DNA of 64,000 nt from Cavia porcellus (lineage: Eukaryota; Chordata; Mammalia; Rodentia; Caviidae): positions 39,798,501-39,862,500 of the forward strand of contig NW_026947493.1 in the NCBI RefSeq assembly GCF_034190915.1, read 5' to 3'. Positions 1 through 15,518 of the stretch are shown piece after piece; position 1 is the stretch's first letter, and each line of letters opens with the position of its first letter. Both the position numbers and the translations under genes were made by a program. The notes beneath the pieces are model-generated. The model was not told the DNA's origin. It saw only the letters and a program-made list of their open reading frames with translations, and did no database searches.

Positions 1-3000
1 TTCATGAAAAACATATTATTATTATTATTATTTTAAAAAACATATTAATAGATGGTAGGTAGCATGGGTTTGGAGTATTGCTATCACTGGTAAACAGTTA
101 ATTATGCACCCTACCTACACATCAAAATGTGTAGGAAACCTCACAAATACTGAAGTTTGGACCCATCCATGTATTCAAGACACTCAAGCCTAGGACTTCA
201 AACTCAAGTCCTGGTCTTCTTGGTTATATGTTATGAACTTACTTTATATAGCATAATAGGACAAAAAAACAAGATAGGATAATGAAAAGATTGGGTCATA
301 AGTCACCAAAGTGAGTGACTTAGGGGGCTCCAAGATATGGCAGAGATGCTGAATGAGCATGGAAAATAATGGCAATAAATGTAACTTTGCAATCTTTTTT
401 TTTTTTCCTAACAGGCGGGCAACTAGAACATACTTGTATCTTATGTGATAAAGAGAATTGGCCCTTCATGAGAACAAATTGTAGAAAATGTATCAGATTT
501 TCTGAGGAAAATGATGATGTTTCTCTCTCTCTCTCTCTCTTTTTTTTTTCTTTTAAATGCTATACTTCTTCAAGGTCTTGATCTTACTCCACATATAGCC
601 CCATAAATACTGAAAGACTTCTTAATGCAATAGTCCCAAGGACTTGGAACTTCTGCAGGACCAGATAGCTCTCATTTTCCTAAGGAAAAATAATGAAATC
701 TTCCTAATTCATAACTCACATGCTAGAATATTTGCTAAGATTTTGGATGCTATAAACAAAGGCTTATCTCGACTTTCCAGTTAACACTTATAAGGAAGTC
801 TCTAAAGAATTTTGTAAACAATACTTGGGCTTAAGAAACAGTTTAAATCATGTCATTTCTGACAGGTCATTGCCTTGTCCTGAGGATAAATTTGATGCCG
901 TGTGCTGAGTAAACATTTACACCACACAATTGGAAGCATGTAATGAAACTTAAGTGCTATTTGATTTCAATTGCTAGCTGCTTATTAGACATATACCTCG
1001 TTACACACCTACCCTGAGCAGCATAATCAGAACTGGGGTTAAGAAATTCTGGACTAAGTCCTTAGCTTCCTTTGGCACAGAGCTGGCAGAAGCTCTAGAT
1101 GGGATCCAGATGGCCACTTGCAGTCTTGGATGAAATGACTTCACTGGACCTAGCACATGACTGTAAAGATCTCTCCCAGTCACTCCTGTGCTCTCTAATG
1201 CTGCAACACCTCCAACTCTTCCTTTTCTATTTGATTTCCCACAAGTGCTGTGAGTCTTCAGAAGGGCCCACCCAAGTCCTCGTGGGAAGGGGACATTCTT
1301 CTTATTACTCTATTTCCTGTTTCATGTCTTAGCCTACCTTGTGAACAGAGAAAGTATATTAGGCTTTTGAAATACTGGAAGTAAGTGCATCAAAGTTTCA
1401 GAGACTGATAATGCAGGGAGCTGGCTATATTTTATTTTGCTCCAATGCTTTTGCCATTAGTAGACCTGGAAAAACATAACCATTTATTGAGATATGCTTG
1501 CATAATAGAATAATAAATGTGGGAGTAAATTCATTTAGAAGCAAAAATATTCACATATGAAAAAAGTTTTTAAAAGGCTTTTCTTTATTAATCTGCTATT
1601 TATTCATATAATCTCTTTATAGTTAGTCTTTATAGTGCATAGGCTTCCATCATTTGTTTGTGAAATATGAGGGTAAATATTTTATCTTTATCTCTTTTGT
1701 ATCTCCAGTCTCTAGCTTCCAGGCTGATACACAAATACTGTAGTGCTTGGTAATTGTCCAAAGAGTAAGTAAATATGGGTTGGCATTTAAAGATTTTGGA
1801 TTCTGTGAGTTGAATTTTGCACACAGCCATTCCTTTAGAAGTTCCTTGATGTTCCTTATATGGTGCTGAAAAATATTAACACACAATGTAACAGGGAGGA
1901 TCTCCATGATCAGGTACAGCTATTCCCAGTGCCACCATTTCTTGGGTACATACCATTTACAGGCTTTGGGCGCAGACACCTTTTACGTGTTATTTCACCC
2001 TCTCATAACCACAGGTGGGGGCCTACACAGGGGCCTTTTCTCTCTGATGCAGTAGATAAATCAGGGAACTGATAATAACAACCTAAAAGTGATATCACCG
2101 TGAAGAGCAGAACCAGAGAATTCAAATGTGCAAAAACAAGAATTAAAGATGAATGCCTGCTTCGTCTTAACCTTGCACTCCCTTATTTTTAATGATAGTC
2201 CAAGAGTTTTCTGTGAAAGCCCTGGGAAAGGAAAGAGAAAGATGGGGTGGGATGGCCCCGGGGCCCTGAGGGGCCACCCATCCTTTTTTAGTCCCTGTTT
2301 TTCTAAGTTGCACCTTTCACTGTCTCCTCCTAGCTGATGTCTGTGGCTTTCCAAATATCACTTAAGGAGGACATTTGAGAAATTACTTGGTGAGTGGTAA
2401 TCTATAGAACGTGATATAATTACTGCTCACTGCAGGGCTACCCTAGGAAGTGACAAAGGCCCATAGTGAAGTGGCTGTGAAGAGGACTTGAACACTGCAC
2501 CAGCTGTGTGGATCTGGCTTCCTCCCAAGAGCTCCTGATGGGACATTCTCCACAATTTCTAAGACCACCTGGAGTTATTAGTCCCCTGAGGATCCCCGGA
2601 AGACCCATTATTAGCCTTTTCTTTGCTCCCCAGGTGCTTTGACTCAGATCTGTATTCATGTGAGTTTGGAGAGCCAGGAACATGCAGTTCTTATCCTCAG
2701 TGGTGATGAAATGCTATTATTCCTAATCCCTGTATGCAAATGACACGAAAAAGCAAATATCAGTAAATTTTATATCTGTGCAATCAGAAATCAGAAGTCA
2801 GGACTCTACCTTTTGGATAACTCCAAATCTGTATTGTTATGGTAATTACTACCTGGTTTTAATGCTTTGTCACACATTGTAGTTAAAGTTGTTGAGACTG
2901 AATTTTTAATCAGCTTTTCTTTTTTGGATGTAAGTCTTGAAGAAGGTTTAAAAGTGTGTTCCGAGAAGTGTGTTCCCGAGGAGACCAGAGTAGAATTTGT

Positions 3001-4183
3001 AACAACAAATCAACTGAGGCATTTTTCAGGTAAATAACACTTTTTGCATTTGTATTTATTTGTAATGCAAAAAGGAATATTCTAGAAAGTGTTATTTGAT
3101 AAAAGCACTAATGGGAAAGAAATGAATTTAGATAAAAAGACTTTTTAAATAAATCTGTAATGTTTTTCACTGAGGGCATACACATAAAACAATTGGCTGA
3201 GTATTTGATTACTTTCAGTAATATTATACCAACAGTTTCTTAGTATATCCACATACACTTTAAATTTTTTATTATCAAGAATTCAATATAGTTAAGTTAC
3301 TGCATTTAAAAGAAACATTGAAAACTGACTTTTTTTTTTCACTAGTTCTTCCTCTGTTGAAAGCATGCTTCTGAACAAAATGAATAAAACCTGTGCTACC
3401 CCACTGGTCATGTTTGAATCTACCAGCTGTGGACTGCTGTGGTCCCCCGATGATGGACAGAGTGTAAGGAAGACGTGGCATTGGAACAAACTACCTTTGC
3501 ATTTCCACTATGTATGCAGATCGTGCATTTGATGTCCTTCTCAGCACCCTTCTTTGGATGGGTGTTGTCCCCTCCTCTTCGAGGAAAAATTGAATTTGTA
3601 TCCATGTGTGTGTGATATAAAAGGCTCTGTCTTTCCTGTCATCCCTTTATAACATAACGGGATGCTTCTCTAAAAATTTGAAAGTAGAAAGAGGAGTCAT
3701 AAGAATCCTACATGGAAGAAACTAAGTTTAAAATAATATCATACACCTGAAATTTAAGACAATGCTTGATAATAGCTTAGTTAACTATGCTTTAACTAAA
3801 GATTAAAATTTTGTGTGAATAAATACAATAATTGCCATAAAACATGAAGTTTTAGAAACAACGTAAAGACCAGGGATAGTTTTCAGGAAAAACAGAAAGC
3901 ACCTGAATTAGATTCAAGTTTCAGATCTAAAAATCATTGATCTTTCAGTTTCAGTGCAGGATGTTTCAGCTATCTTTTGAAAACATTCCCAAATCTGAAG
4001 AGAGCAATTGAAATTTCTCTCCAGAATGTTTTTTGAGACATAATTATTTTTACCTAATGTGGTTTTTTATGTTTCAGATTTGCTAAATTTCATCAATTAC
4101 ATCCACTTTTCATCTTTTACTGGCTACATGTTGTCAATCTAGAAAACATCTTGGTTTAAATGTTGTCACAGATCTTACTCTGT
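1..4183. other. Non-coding stretch without a recognised gene
   Basis: No open frame here shows recognisable domains, and no splice-flanked conserved block stands out. An (ATT)n run lies at about 13-32 and a short CT-rich run ending in T's at about 520-550. A region near 1680-1790 weakly resembles an L2 3' end, but not enough to call. The remainder looks like ordinary AT-rich single-copy sequence. Confidence 0.6.
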
Positions 4184-4321
4184 AAGATATTGAGTTAATA
4201 GGGGCTGGGGATTTAGCTTAGCGGCATAAGTGCCTGCCTTGCAAGCAGGCGGTCGTGAGTTTGATCCCTGGTACCGACAAAAATGAAAAAAAAAAAAAAA
4301 AAAAAAAAAGATATTGACTTA
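4184..4321 (+). mobile_element. Young ID-type tRNA-derived SINE with target-site duplication
   Basis: The element body starts at about 4201 and ends in an A-rich tail near 4307. It carries a box A-like TAGCTTAGCGGC and a box B-like GAGTTTGATCC. Its anticodon-arm equivalent, CCTGC-CTTGCAA-GCAGG, pairs as a perfect 5-bp stem with TGC at the anticodon position, as in tRNA-Ala(TGC). It is flanked by 14-bp duplications at 4184-4197 (AAGATATTGAGTTA) and 4308-4321 (one mismatch). The intact body, long pure A tail and near-perfect duplication mark a fairly recent L1-driven insertion. Confidence 0.92.
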
Positions 4322-6650
4322 GTTTTACAAAACCTGAAAATGTAAACAGTTTTTTTTTTCTAATGCCATACCTAGAATAGGGTACATGTTTAAAGAAATG
4401 TACATGTGTGTGAAAAGAAAGATTTAGAAACGCAGTTTGAATCAGAGCTGTAATAAAAGTTCACATATGTGTGCTATTTAAATGATTTCAGTATATTATT
4501 GGTCTTTACTTACTAATCATTTCAACTTCCCTATGCAGAAAGTTCTGAGAGAATTATTAAGGGGTAAAGCTAAGATGTGAACCTACTGAGTCAAGCTCCA
4601 GTGCCAGTGTTTCACACTGTGACCCCACAGACCTTTTTAGGGGGGTTCATAGTACTCATTTTGATATATGGTTAGTACAGTTGCTAATTTATTTTCTCTG
4701 AATAGCTGGAATCTGACATTAAGCTGTGATGCCAGTAAAGTGTTTTAAGTGAAGAAAGCTGAAAATTGAGTAACTAGAAATTTCAGTGTACTGTGTCTCC
4801 CAGTGTGGCTGTGTACCTGACTGAATAGGTTTTTCAGATTTCTGTTGTTGGGTCTTGAGTAGTGTAGCTGGTGTTATGCAGAGTATGGAATTCCCGCCTT
4901 ATCCGGACTGAGTGATTCTGTCTTTAACATGCCCCTTATGCTCTTCCATCCTTGAGAAATAAACACTAGAATGCTACTATTAAATTTATCAAACAGATAA
5001 TTTTAATAAGACATTAGCAGTACTTAAAGGTTAAATCCAGCGTAACATCTTTCAGTGGAAAAGAATAATTTTAACACATATTTCTAGATTCAACCATCAC
5101 TGCAGCCCTAAGTACATGTGAATTCATTGGCAAGAACTGATCTTCAAGGTCTTCAGAAAGACTGTTTATAAAACCCTTTGACTTAGCTGGAAATACATTA
5201 AAAAGTTATTTTTCCACCGCTAAAAGACAGTTGAGAAAAAAAAAATGTGATGAAGCTTGGTATATCTATTTGAAATAAAAATGACTTCCTTATTTTTGCA
5301 TAAGCAAAATATTCCATGTATAGAGTAAAAAAGAAGTTATGATTATAAATAAAACCAGGTCACAGTGCCTTTCCAAATTCCACACTGTATGTTATTCCTC
5401 GGCCTCTGTGTTTTCACCTCTTCTGTAGTATCTGCCACTCTTGCTTGTACTTTAGAGAGCAGTTCATCATCCTGTGCTATGTGCTTAACTTTTTCAGGGT
5501 GGTTATTGTGCTTTTATCTTTGAACACACCTCCTATGCACAGTCCCTTATCTTGTACCAACTTCTGTTCCACTTAGGATAATGTCTTCTCTGATGGGCTG
5601 TGAATATTTATGAGATTAAAGTGAATAATTCCTTATCAATTCAGGAAAATTTTGATTCACTCATTTGTACAAATTATTTAAATATTCCCTTTCCTACTGA
5701 AGTAATGAAACTTCTAAGTGAGCGCTCACATTTGCCATCTAACATGTCAACACCAACAGGATGTTAAGTTTTTCTAAATCAAAGCCCTTACTTCCTTATA
5801 GCTCAGTGTGTCTGGCCTTGACTACATTTATCATTATGGCCTACCTCAACTTATCCCAGGCAGTGTTACTTCAAATTTTACTTTAATAGGTAGTAACTTC
5901 CATGAGAAAACATTCATTTCTTCAGTAAGGCAATGGGCACAGAAATTCGGAACTTTTGCCCTGGGAAGTTATCACGTGAAGAACTGCATTCCTGCAGCAT
6001 CCACTCTCCCAACCAGCCGTGCTGGACTATTTTTGTATTGTTCTGCCTGCACGCCTCCCTTTCTTTGTTGCTCTTTACTTTCTTACTCCCTTTTCTTGCT
6101 TTCTTTTCTTCCTCTTTCACTTTTTTTCTTCATGGAGAAAGCTATTCAAATCCTTCAAAGCTGTGATTTGCCTTTAGAGCTTTCATTTACTTACAAATTG
6201 ATTTGATGAGGGGGTAGGGAAGCTTATTTTTTAATTTTAGAAATGTTTATTTCATCATGTTTTATTATTTTTATATTTGAATAGTCTTTGATAGTTCTAA
6301 AATAGAAAATATAGATTGTAAATTTACACGCACATCGAAATTTAAAAACATTCTTTTCTAAGTTGCCTTGGGGTTATGTATCCAAAACTTGAAACACACG
6401 ATGCACCCTCCCTCTTGAAAATGTTATTAGAGAGATTTTTGATATACTTTTTAGGAGTATCCCAAACCTCTTCGTTAAGATTACTTTTCTTTGCAATCAT
6501 ACGTCTTCCTCTGTGTCTGAGGTGCTCAGTGGAATTCTATTGTTCCCCGCTCAGTGCCTACTTCACCGGTGAAGGGAGGTGGCTGTGCTGCATCTCTACT
6601 GTACAGGCTCCTGGGAGCTCATTTGTAGAATTTTTAAAGATTTTAAAAAA
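4322..6650. other. Non-coding stretch with a faint MIR-like segment
   Basis: About 4490-4610 resembles the 3' part of a MIR on the - strand (a remnant of the seen-in-reverse 'lost on washing' gradient: open frame absent, pattern of GAGAGAATTATTAAGGGG followed by a gtgaacc-like block). The rest holds no recognised repeat or gene. Open frames such as 5808-6206 are low-complexity, lack domains and are probably chance. Confidence 0.4.
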
Positions 6651-6654
6651 ATGT

Positions 6655-6985
6655 ATTTACAGCAAGTTCAACTTACGGTCATTCAAGTTGAGAGTTTTCA
6701 CAGATAAGGATGTAACTCATATTAGGAACATTTGCAGATGCAAACAGATCACAGCAGTGGCTCACATGTCTGCCAGATGTGTTCACAGTTCTGTACTGTG
6801 TGTTTACTGTACAGTGCAACAGTGTACAGTAGTGCAGTGCTCCATCAGAGCTCAGCATTATTTACAGTAGCATGTGTGTGTCTTTCTTTGTGCTTTACAT
6901 TGTGTATCTGTGTCAAAGATACATAACTCTCATTTTTTTCAAACTTATAAACAAATCGAACTTACAAGTATTCTGGGGACTTACT
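6655..6985. mobile_element. Possible relic of a pogo/Tigger-type DNA transposon
   Basis: Near the left side is a motif like TTCAACTTACGGTCATTCAA and near the right side TCGAACTTACAAG. These recall the terminal parts of old mammalian Tigger-like elements. Between them lies a GTACAGT/ACTGTAC-rich segment that can form a hairpin (see findings). No transposase frame is visible. The assignment rests on remembered consensus patterns only. Confidence 0.3.
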
Positions 6986-6989
6986 GTTC

Positions 6990-8770
6990 TTATTTTTGTT
7001 GACAAATGTTTCTGTATATCTGTGGAGCACCCTGTCAGTGTAATGTAAATATTGTATAAAAGTTATCTCAAGCAGCTTAACATACTCATCACTTTTCCAA
7101 CTTATTTCTTTGAGGTTTTCTTTTTTTGTGGGGGGGGGAGGGATTGAGCTAGAGTCTTGCCATATTGTTCAGGCTGGCCTTGAACTCACTATAAACTTAA
7201 AACTCATGATAATCCTTCTGCTTCAACACCCCAAGGGCTAGGTTTACACACTTGCACCACTGTGCCTGGTTCCAGCTTATTTTGTTGTAGTGAGAATGTT
7301 AAACATCTATTCTTCTAAAAATTTAAAAGTACAAATAATGAATAACCATGGATACGATGAGATGCTATAGATCACTAAAACTTAATTTTCTTGTGTAGAA
7401 ACTTTGCACTTTTTGATCAGAGTATTCCCTTTCCCCCTTCTCACCTTCCCCATCAGCCTCTAGGAACTATTTTTTACTATTTCTTTCTACAATATTGACT
7501 TTTTAGATTTCATTTATAAATAAACTCATATAATGTTTGTCTTTCTGTGCTTGGCTTATTTTGCTTAACGGAATGCCTTCTCATTCTATGCATGTTATCA
7601 CCAAGGACAGATCTTACTTATTCAAGAGACAGAATAGTGCTCTATCGTATTTGCATACCTCATATTGAAAATTCATTCTTCTGTTGATAGACATTTTGGT
7701 TGCTATCGTATCCTTGCTATTCTGAATAATTCTGGAAACACAAAATTTCAGCTATCTTTGGCCTACCAATTTCAATTCCTTTGAATATATAACCAGAAGT
7801 TGGATTGCTAGGTCATATAGAAATTCTATTTTTTTGAAGAAAGTCTGTATTATTTTTCAAAATGCATAAATTTATATTTCCAGGAGAGTACCATGATTGC
7901 CTGTTCTCCACATATATGCCAGCCATTGTTATCATTTGATAATAGCCATTCTAATAAGCATGAGGCAAGTACCTCATGGTGATTTAAATGCATATTTCTT
8001 TAGTGATTAGAGATTTGGGACATTTATAAAATTGTGTTTTCATTTATAGCTTTTATTTTTAGAAATGTATATTTACATTGTTTGCCCATTTTTGAATAAG
8101 GCTATTTGTCCTCTTGCTGTTGAATTGCTGTTAATTCTTTGTGAATTTCAATATTAACCCCTCATTAGCTGTGCAGTTTGCACATAAATATTTTCTCCCC
8201 AACAATGGGCTGTGTCATTACAGTTTTGCCTTTTTTTGCTTTCTAAAACTTTTAGCCTCATGCAGTGTCAGTTGTCTATTTTTGCTTTTATTTTTTTTGG
8301 AATGTTACCCAAGAAATCATTGCTCAGACCAATGGTATAGAGTTTTTTCCTTTGTGTTTTCTTCTAGTAACTTCACATTTTCAAGCCTTACATTTGAGTC
8401 TTTATCCATTTATCTCACTCTGCACATGGTGGGAGATAAAGGTTCATTTTCATTTTTATCATAGTATATATCCAGTGTCCAAAGGACCATCTACTGAAAA
8501 GATTTCTGTTTTGGGTTCTTTGTGCTATTTCTGGAAAAATCAATCAACTGTGAATACTCAGGGTTATTTTATGGGAATTTTAACCAGTTCCATTGGCCAA
8601 TGTGTCTGTTTTTACAGCAGCACCATGTTATTTTCGTTCCAATGGCTTTATCATCTATTTTGAAGTCAAGGCTTATGATGTTTCCAGCTTTGTTCTTTTT
8701 GCTCAAGATTGCCTTGAATATTTAAGATCTTTTCTGTTTCATACAAATTTTAGGATTAAAAGTATTTCTA
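6990..8770 (-). mobile_element. Old 5'-truncated L1 fragment (ORF2 C-terminal part and 3' end)
   Basis: Read on the - strand, the segment follows the order of mammalian L1 ORF2: reverse transcriptase downstream region at the right, C-terminal region, then 3'UTR at the left. Recognisable blocks on the + strand include the reversed 'accatgttat' segment near 8622 and the 'gataatagccattctaataagcatgagg' zone near 7938. Many stops and indels show great age. A B1 SINE is inserted at about 7137-7272. Open frames in this stretch, for example 8141-8663 on the + strand, are antisense shadows of the L1 and not genes. Confidence 0.85.
7137..7272 (-). mobile_element. B1-type (7SL-derived) SINE inside an old L1
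   Basis: On the + strand it reads as a reversed B1: a T-rich/G-rich start, then TTCAGGCTGGCCTTGAACTC and a degenerate GCACCACTGTGCCTGG end. It interrupts the 3'UTR side of the surrounding - strand L1, so it is younger than that L1. It is diverged from its consensus. Confidence 0.8.
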
Positions 8771-9797
8771 GTATTTCTTCCTAATTCCTCCATCAGTGAA
8801 ATCAAGTTGGTAGTTATCCAAGTTGGTAAATATCCAGTGGATATTTACATCAAAGAAACTAACAAGGGTTACATACAAATAAATGGCATTTCTTTTTTTA
8901 TTTAGAACTGGTTGCTAAGTATGTATAACCATACCTTATAAGGCTATGCCCAGTTTGCTGTCTTCCATGTACTTTCTATGAATAGCTCCAGCCTCATCAG
9001 TTATACATTAATCTCTGGGGAGAAGGGAAGCCATTACCTTTTGCATCAGGTCTCACAAATGGCATGGTTATTAATCAAGTGTTCATTTGTCTTAGTTCCC
9101 TTTGTTCAACACATGCTTGTAAGTATGGTTGTGTCAGTTCAAGACAGAGTCATAGCTAAGGGAGGTAAAGTCCAGAGTGGTTAATGACGTACAAGGTCAT
9201 AACTCTAGATAGAAGCAAAGCAGGGACACTTAGGTTTTGTTGTTGCTATGTAACTGTCTTCCATAACGTAATCCTAAGTGTTACTTGGGATATAATTCAT
9301 ATCCTAAGTATGCCACTGTAATGAGTTCTAGAAAGCATTGCACACTGACGCATAGCATGGTGTTTAAAATTACTCTCTGCTTCCTTTAAGTCTGAAACAT
9401 AAGGTTTATGAAGAAAAACAGAAAACATAAAAATATTGGTAAAAAACTTAATAAATTAATGTGTACTAAAAGAGATTTACTTTTTAAAAATTTATCACTG
9501 TTATCTGTTAACTCTTAAAGGGACACCTGGATCTTGGTGTTGTGACTGTCCAAAATAATACAATTTTGGTAGGAATTTGAGTGAGGTCTTCTGCCTCACT
9601 CATAAACAGTGTGTTACGTGAGAAGCATGATGGTAATAGTGGGACCAGAGTACTAACTGCCTTGAGAAGCCACCACACACTGTGCACTTGTGAAAAAGGT
9701 TGCTAAGAAAATGAGTAGAAGTCAGTGAAAGAGATCTATGGTCATCTTCCCACCAACCCCACAAGAAAGAAAGACAGTTTCTCATTCTATAAGAAAA
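8771..9797. other. Flank between two L1 elements, with MIR-like trace
   Basis: Only a weak MIR-like block on the - strand near 9130-9235 (gggaggtaaagt...aagcaaagcaggga pattern) is visible. The rest appears single-copy. The last ten bases at 9791-9800, AAGAAAAGGG, form the 5' copy of the candidate target-site duplication of the full-length L1. Confidence 0.45.
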
Positions 9798-9800
9798 GGG

Positions 9801-10312
9801 AGAGTTTAAGATCACTGCTCCCAGTGGTCAAGGACCTGCCCAGCTTCCAGCCACACTAGCCTGGGCTCTGCAGGTTTTGGGCCAGGCTGGGCCATGCCCA
9901 ATGACCTTCTTTCAATCCAGGAAACTGGGCTGCCAGAGGAGGTTAGTTCCTGCACAACAGCTCAGGTCCTGGGAGAGTTTAAAATTATTACTCCCCGTGG
10001 TCAAGGATCTGCCCAGCTTCCAGCCATACTAGATTAGGCTTGGAAGGTTTTGAGGCCCAACTAAATTATACCCAGGGACCTTTTCCAATCAGGGGAGTTG
10101 AGGGCAAATGAAGTGAGTTTCAGAACATTGGTCCTTACCCGGGGAGAGTTTTGGACCATGATCCACAGTAGTTAGGTGCCCGCCCAGCTGCCTGGAACAC
10201 TGAAGGTGACATGGGAGGTCATGTGGGCCTGACAGAACCACACTCAGCAACCTTTATTCAATCCCAGGAGCTGAGGGCATCAGAAATGATTCCCAATACA
10301 CCCAGGGCAAGC
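9801..10312 (+). repeat. Three tandem ~172-bp L1 5'UTR monomers (promoter region)
   Basis: Three head-to-tail units begin with GGGAGAGTTT-like sequence at 9798, 9971 and 10142, so the first two units are 173 and 171 bp. Each unit then repeats, in order, a '(g)gtcaaggacctgcccagctt' type block, a 'tttcaatccagg' type block and a 'gcaca/acc' end. Units one and two are closest; the third is more diverged in its middle. In mouse and rat L1, such monomers act as the internal RNA polymerase II promoter, so a promoter role here is likely by analogy only. Confidence 0.85.
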
Positions 10313-10369
10313 AATGGAACAACACTTGAAACACAGAATTATAGGAAAATGACAAAATGAAAGACAAAA

Positions 10370-11422
10370 ATGCAATCTCAAATCTCCAGCCCATGCCAAG
10401 AAAGCCTAGGAGCCATGTACATAGAAGAAAATATATGCCATACACCTGAAATGTCTGAAATAATAGCAACTGAAATAAAAAAGCAACTCCTGGAAGCTTT
10501 AAAGGAATTCAAACTAGAAATAATCTCCAAGGTAAAAGAAGAAGTGATAAAGGTAATGAAAGAGATGCTGAACACAGCTAAAGAAGAATTTTTTTTAACA
10601 CAGAATTTAGAGGAACAAAACAAAAAGATACAATCCCTGGATGAACAATATGAGAAACAAACAGAATACATGAAACAGATTCAAAGAAATATACAAGAAA
10701 TCAAAAATTCCATTAAAAGTTGTCAAAACTGCCTCAGCAAAAGTGAAGACAGAATTTCAAACCTTGAAGACAAGATTGTAGCTAGTGAACAGGAAAGGAA
10801 ATATTTTAAAAAATAACAAGGAATCAGGAAATAACAATTCAACAGCTGCAAGATGATGCAAAGAAAAACAACATAAGATTGATAGGGATAAATGAAAAAG
10901 AAGGGGACAACACAAAGGATAACAAGAGGATATTTACAGAAGTAATAGCTGAAAATTTCCAAAACACGAAAATGGAAACTGACATAGGGATTAATGAAGC
11001 ATATAGAACTCCAAATAGCCATAACCAAAATAAAAATATACCCAGACATATAATAATCACCATCCCAGAAATCCAACAATAGAATAGCATAATAAAAAGC
11101 TATTAGAAAAAATAGATCACCTATAAAGGAAAACCTATCAGAATCACAGCAGACTTCTCAACACAAACAATGAAGTCAAGAAGAGCATGGAGTGAAGTAT
11201 TTCAGATCCTAAAGGAAAGTTATTTTTAACCTAGACTGATGTACCTGGAAAAACTGTCCTTCAAGATGGATGGAGAAATAAAGATACTTCCATGATAAAG
11301 AACAGCTGAAGAATTTCCATGACAAAGAACAGCTGAAGATCACCCAACCAACCCTAGAAAGAATACTAAAAGACATTCTAGATACACATAGGAAAAAACC
11401 ATTAAGCAAGGCAGACATTTAA
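10370..11422 (+). pseudogene. Broken L1 ORF1 (RNA-binding chaperone protein)
   Basis: L1 ORF1p is a trimeric RNA-binding protein that coats L1 RNA in the retrotransposition particle. The first open part, 10370-10816 (148 codons), starts at an ATG and is rich in charged heptad-like residues (KEEVIKVMKEM, EDRISNLEDKI), fitting the coiled-coil domain. After a stop and frameshift, 10879-11082 encodes an RRM-like part with AENFQNTKMETDIGINEA and RTPN...PRHII. Downstream, the C-terminal domain is recognisable at about 11150-11422 (MKSRRAWSEVFQILKE; LSFKMDGEIK), again with stops and shifts, ending at the TAA at 11420-11422. A 27-bp tandem duplication lies at 11291-11344. The copy cannot make full ORF1p. 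Confidence 0.88.
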
Positions 11423-11492
11423 ACAGAGTGGAAAGATAAAGATGCAACAGCAGAAACATAACATGTGAACAACAAACCAATATAAAACAGTT

Positions 11493-15469
<3,977 letters not shown>

Positions 15470-15518
15470 GAAATGGTTAGAATACATAAGATTTTATGGT
15501 AATCATGAATCTCCATTA

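Noticed and set aside
1680..1790. L2 3' end on the + strand
   Set aside because: Words such as 'tatctccagtctctagc' and 'gtagtgcttggtaa' are suggestive, but alignment to an L2 consensus cannot be made convincing by eye.
4201..4290. Functional tRNA-Ala(TGC) gene
   Set aside because: The anticodon arm is tRNA-like, but the body is followed by an A tail and flanked by target-site duplications, and the same sequence recurs at several sites. It is a SINE.
6376..6870. 164-codon open frame on the + strand
   Set aside because: No domain or start context; its C-terminal part translates the GTACAGT-rich hairpin region and possible transposon relic.
8141..8725. Overlapping + strand frames of 67-132 codons
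   Set aside because: They are antisense to an old L1 ORF2 fragment and lack independent coding features.
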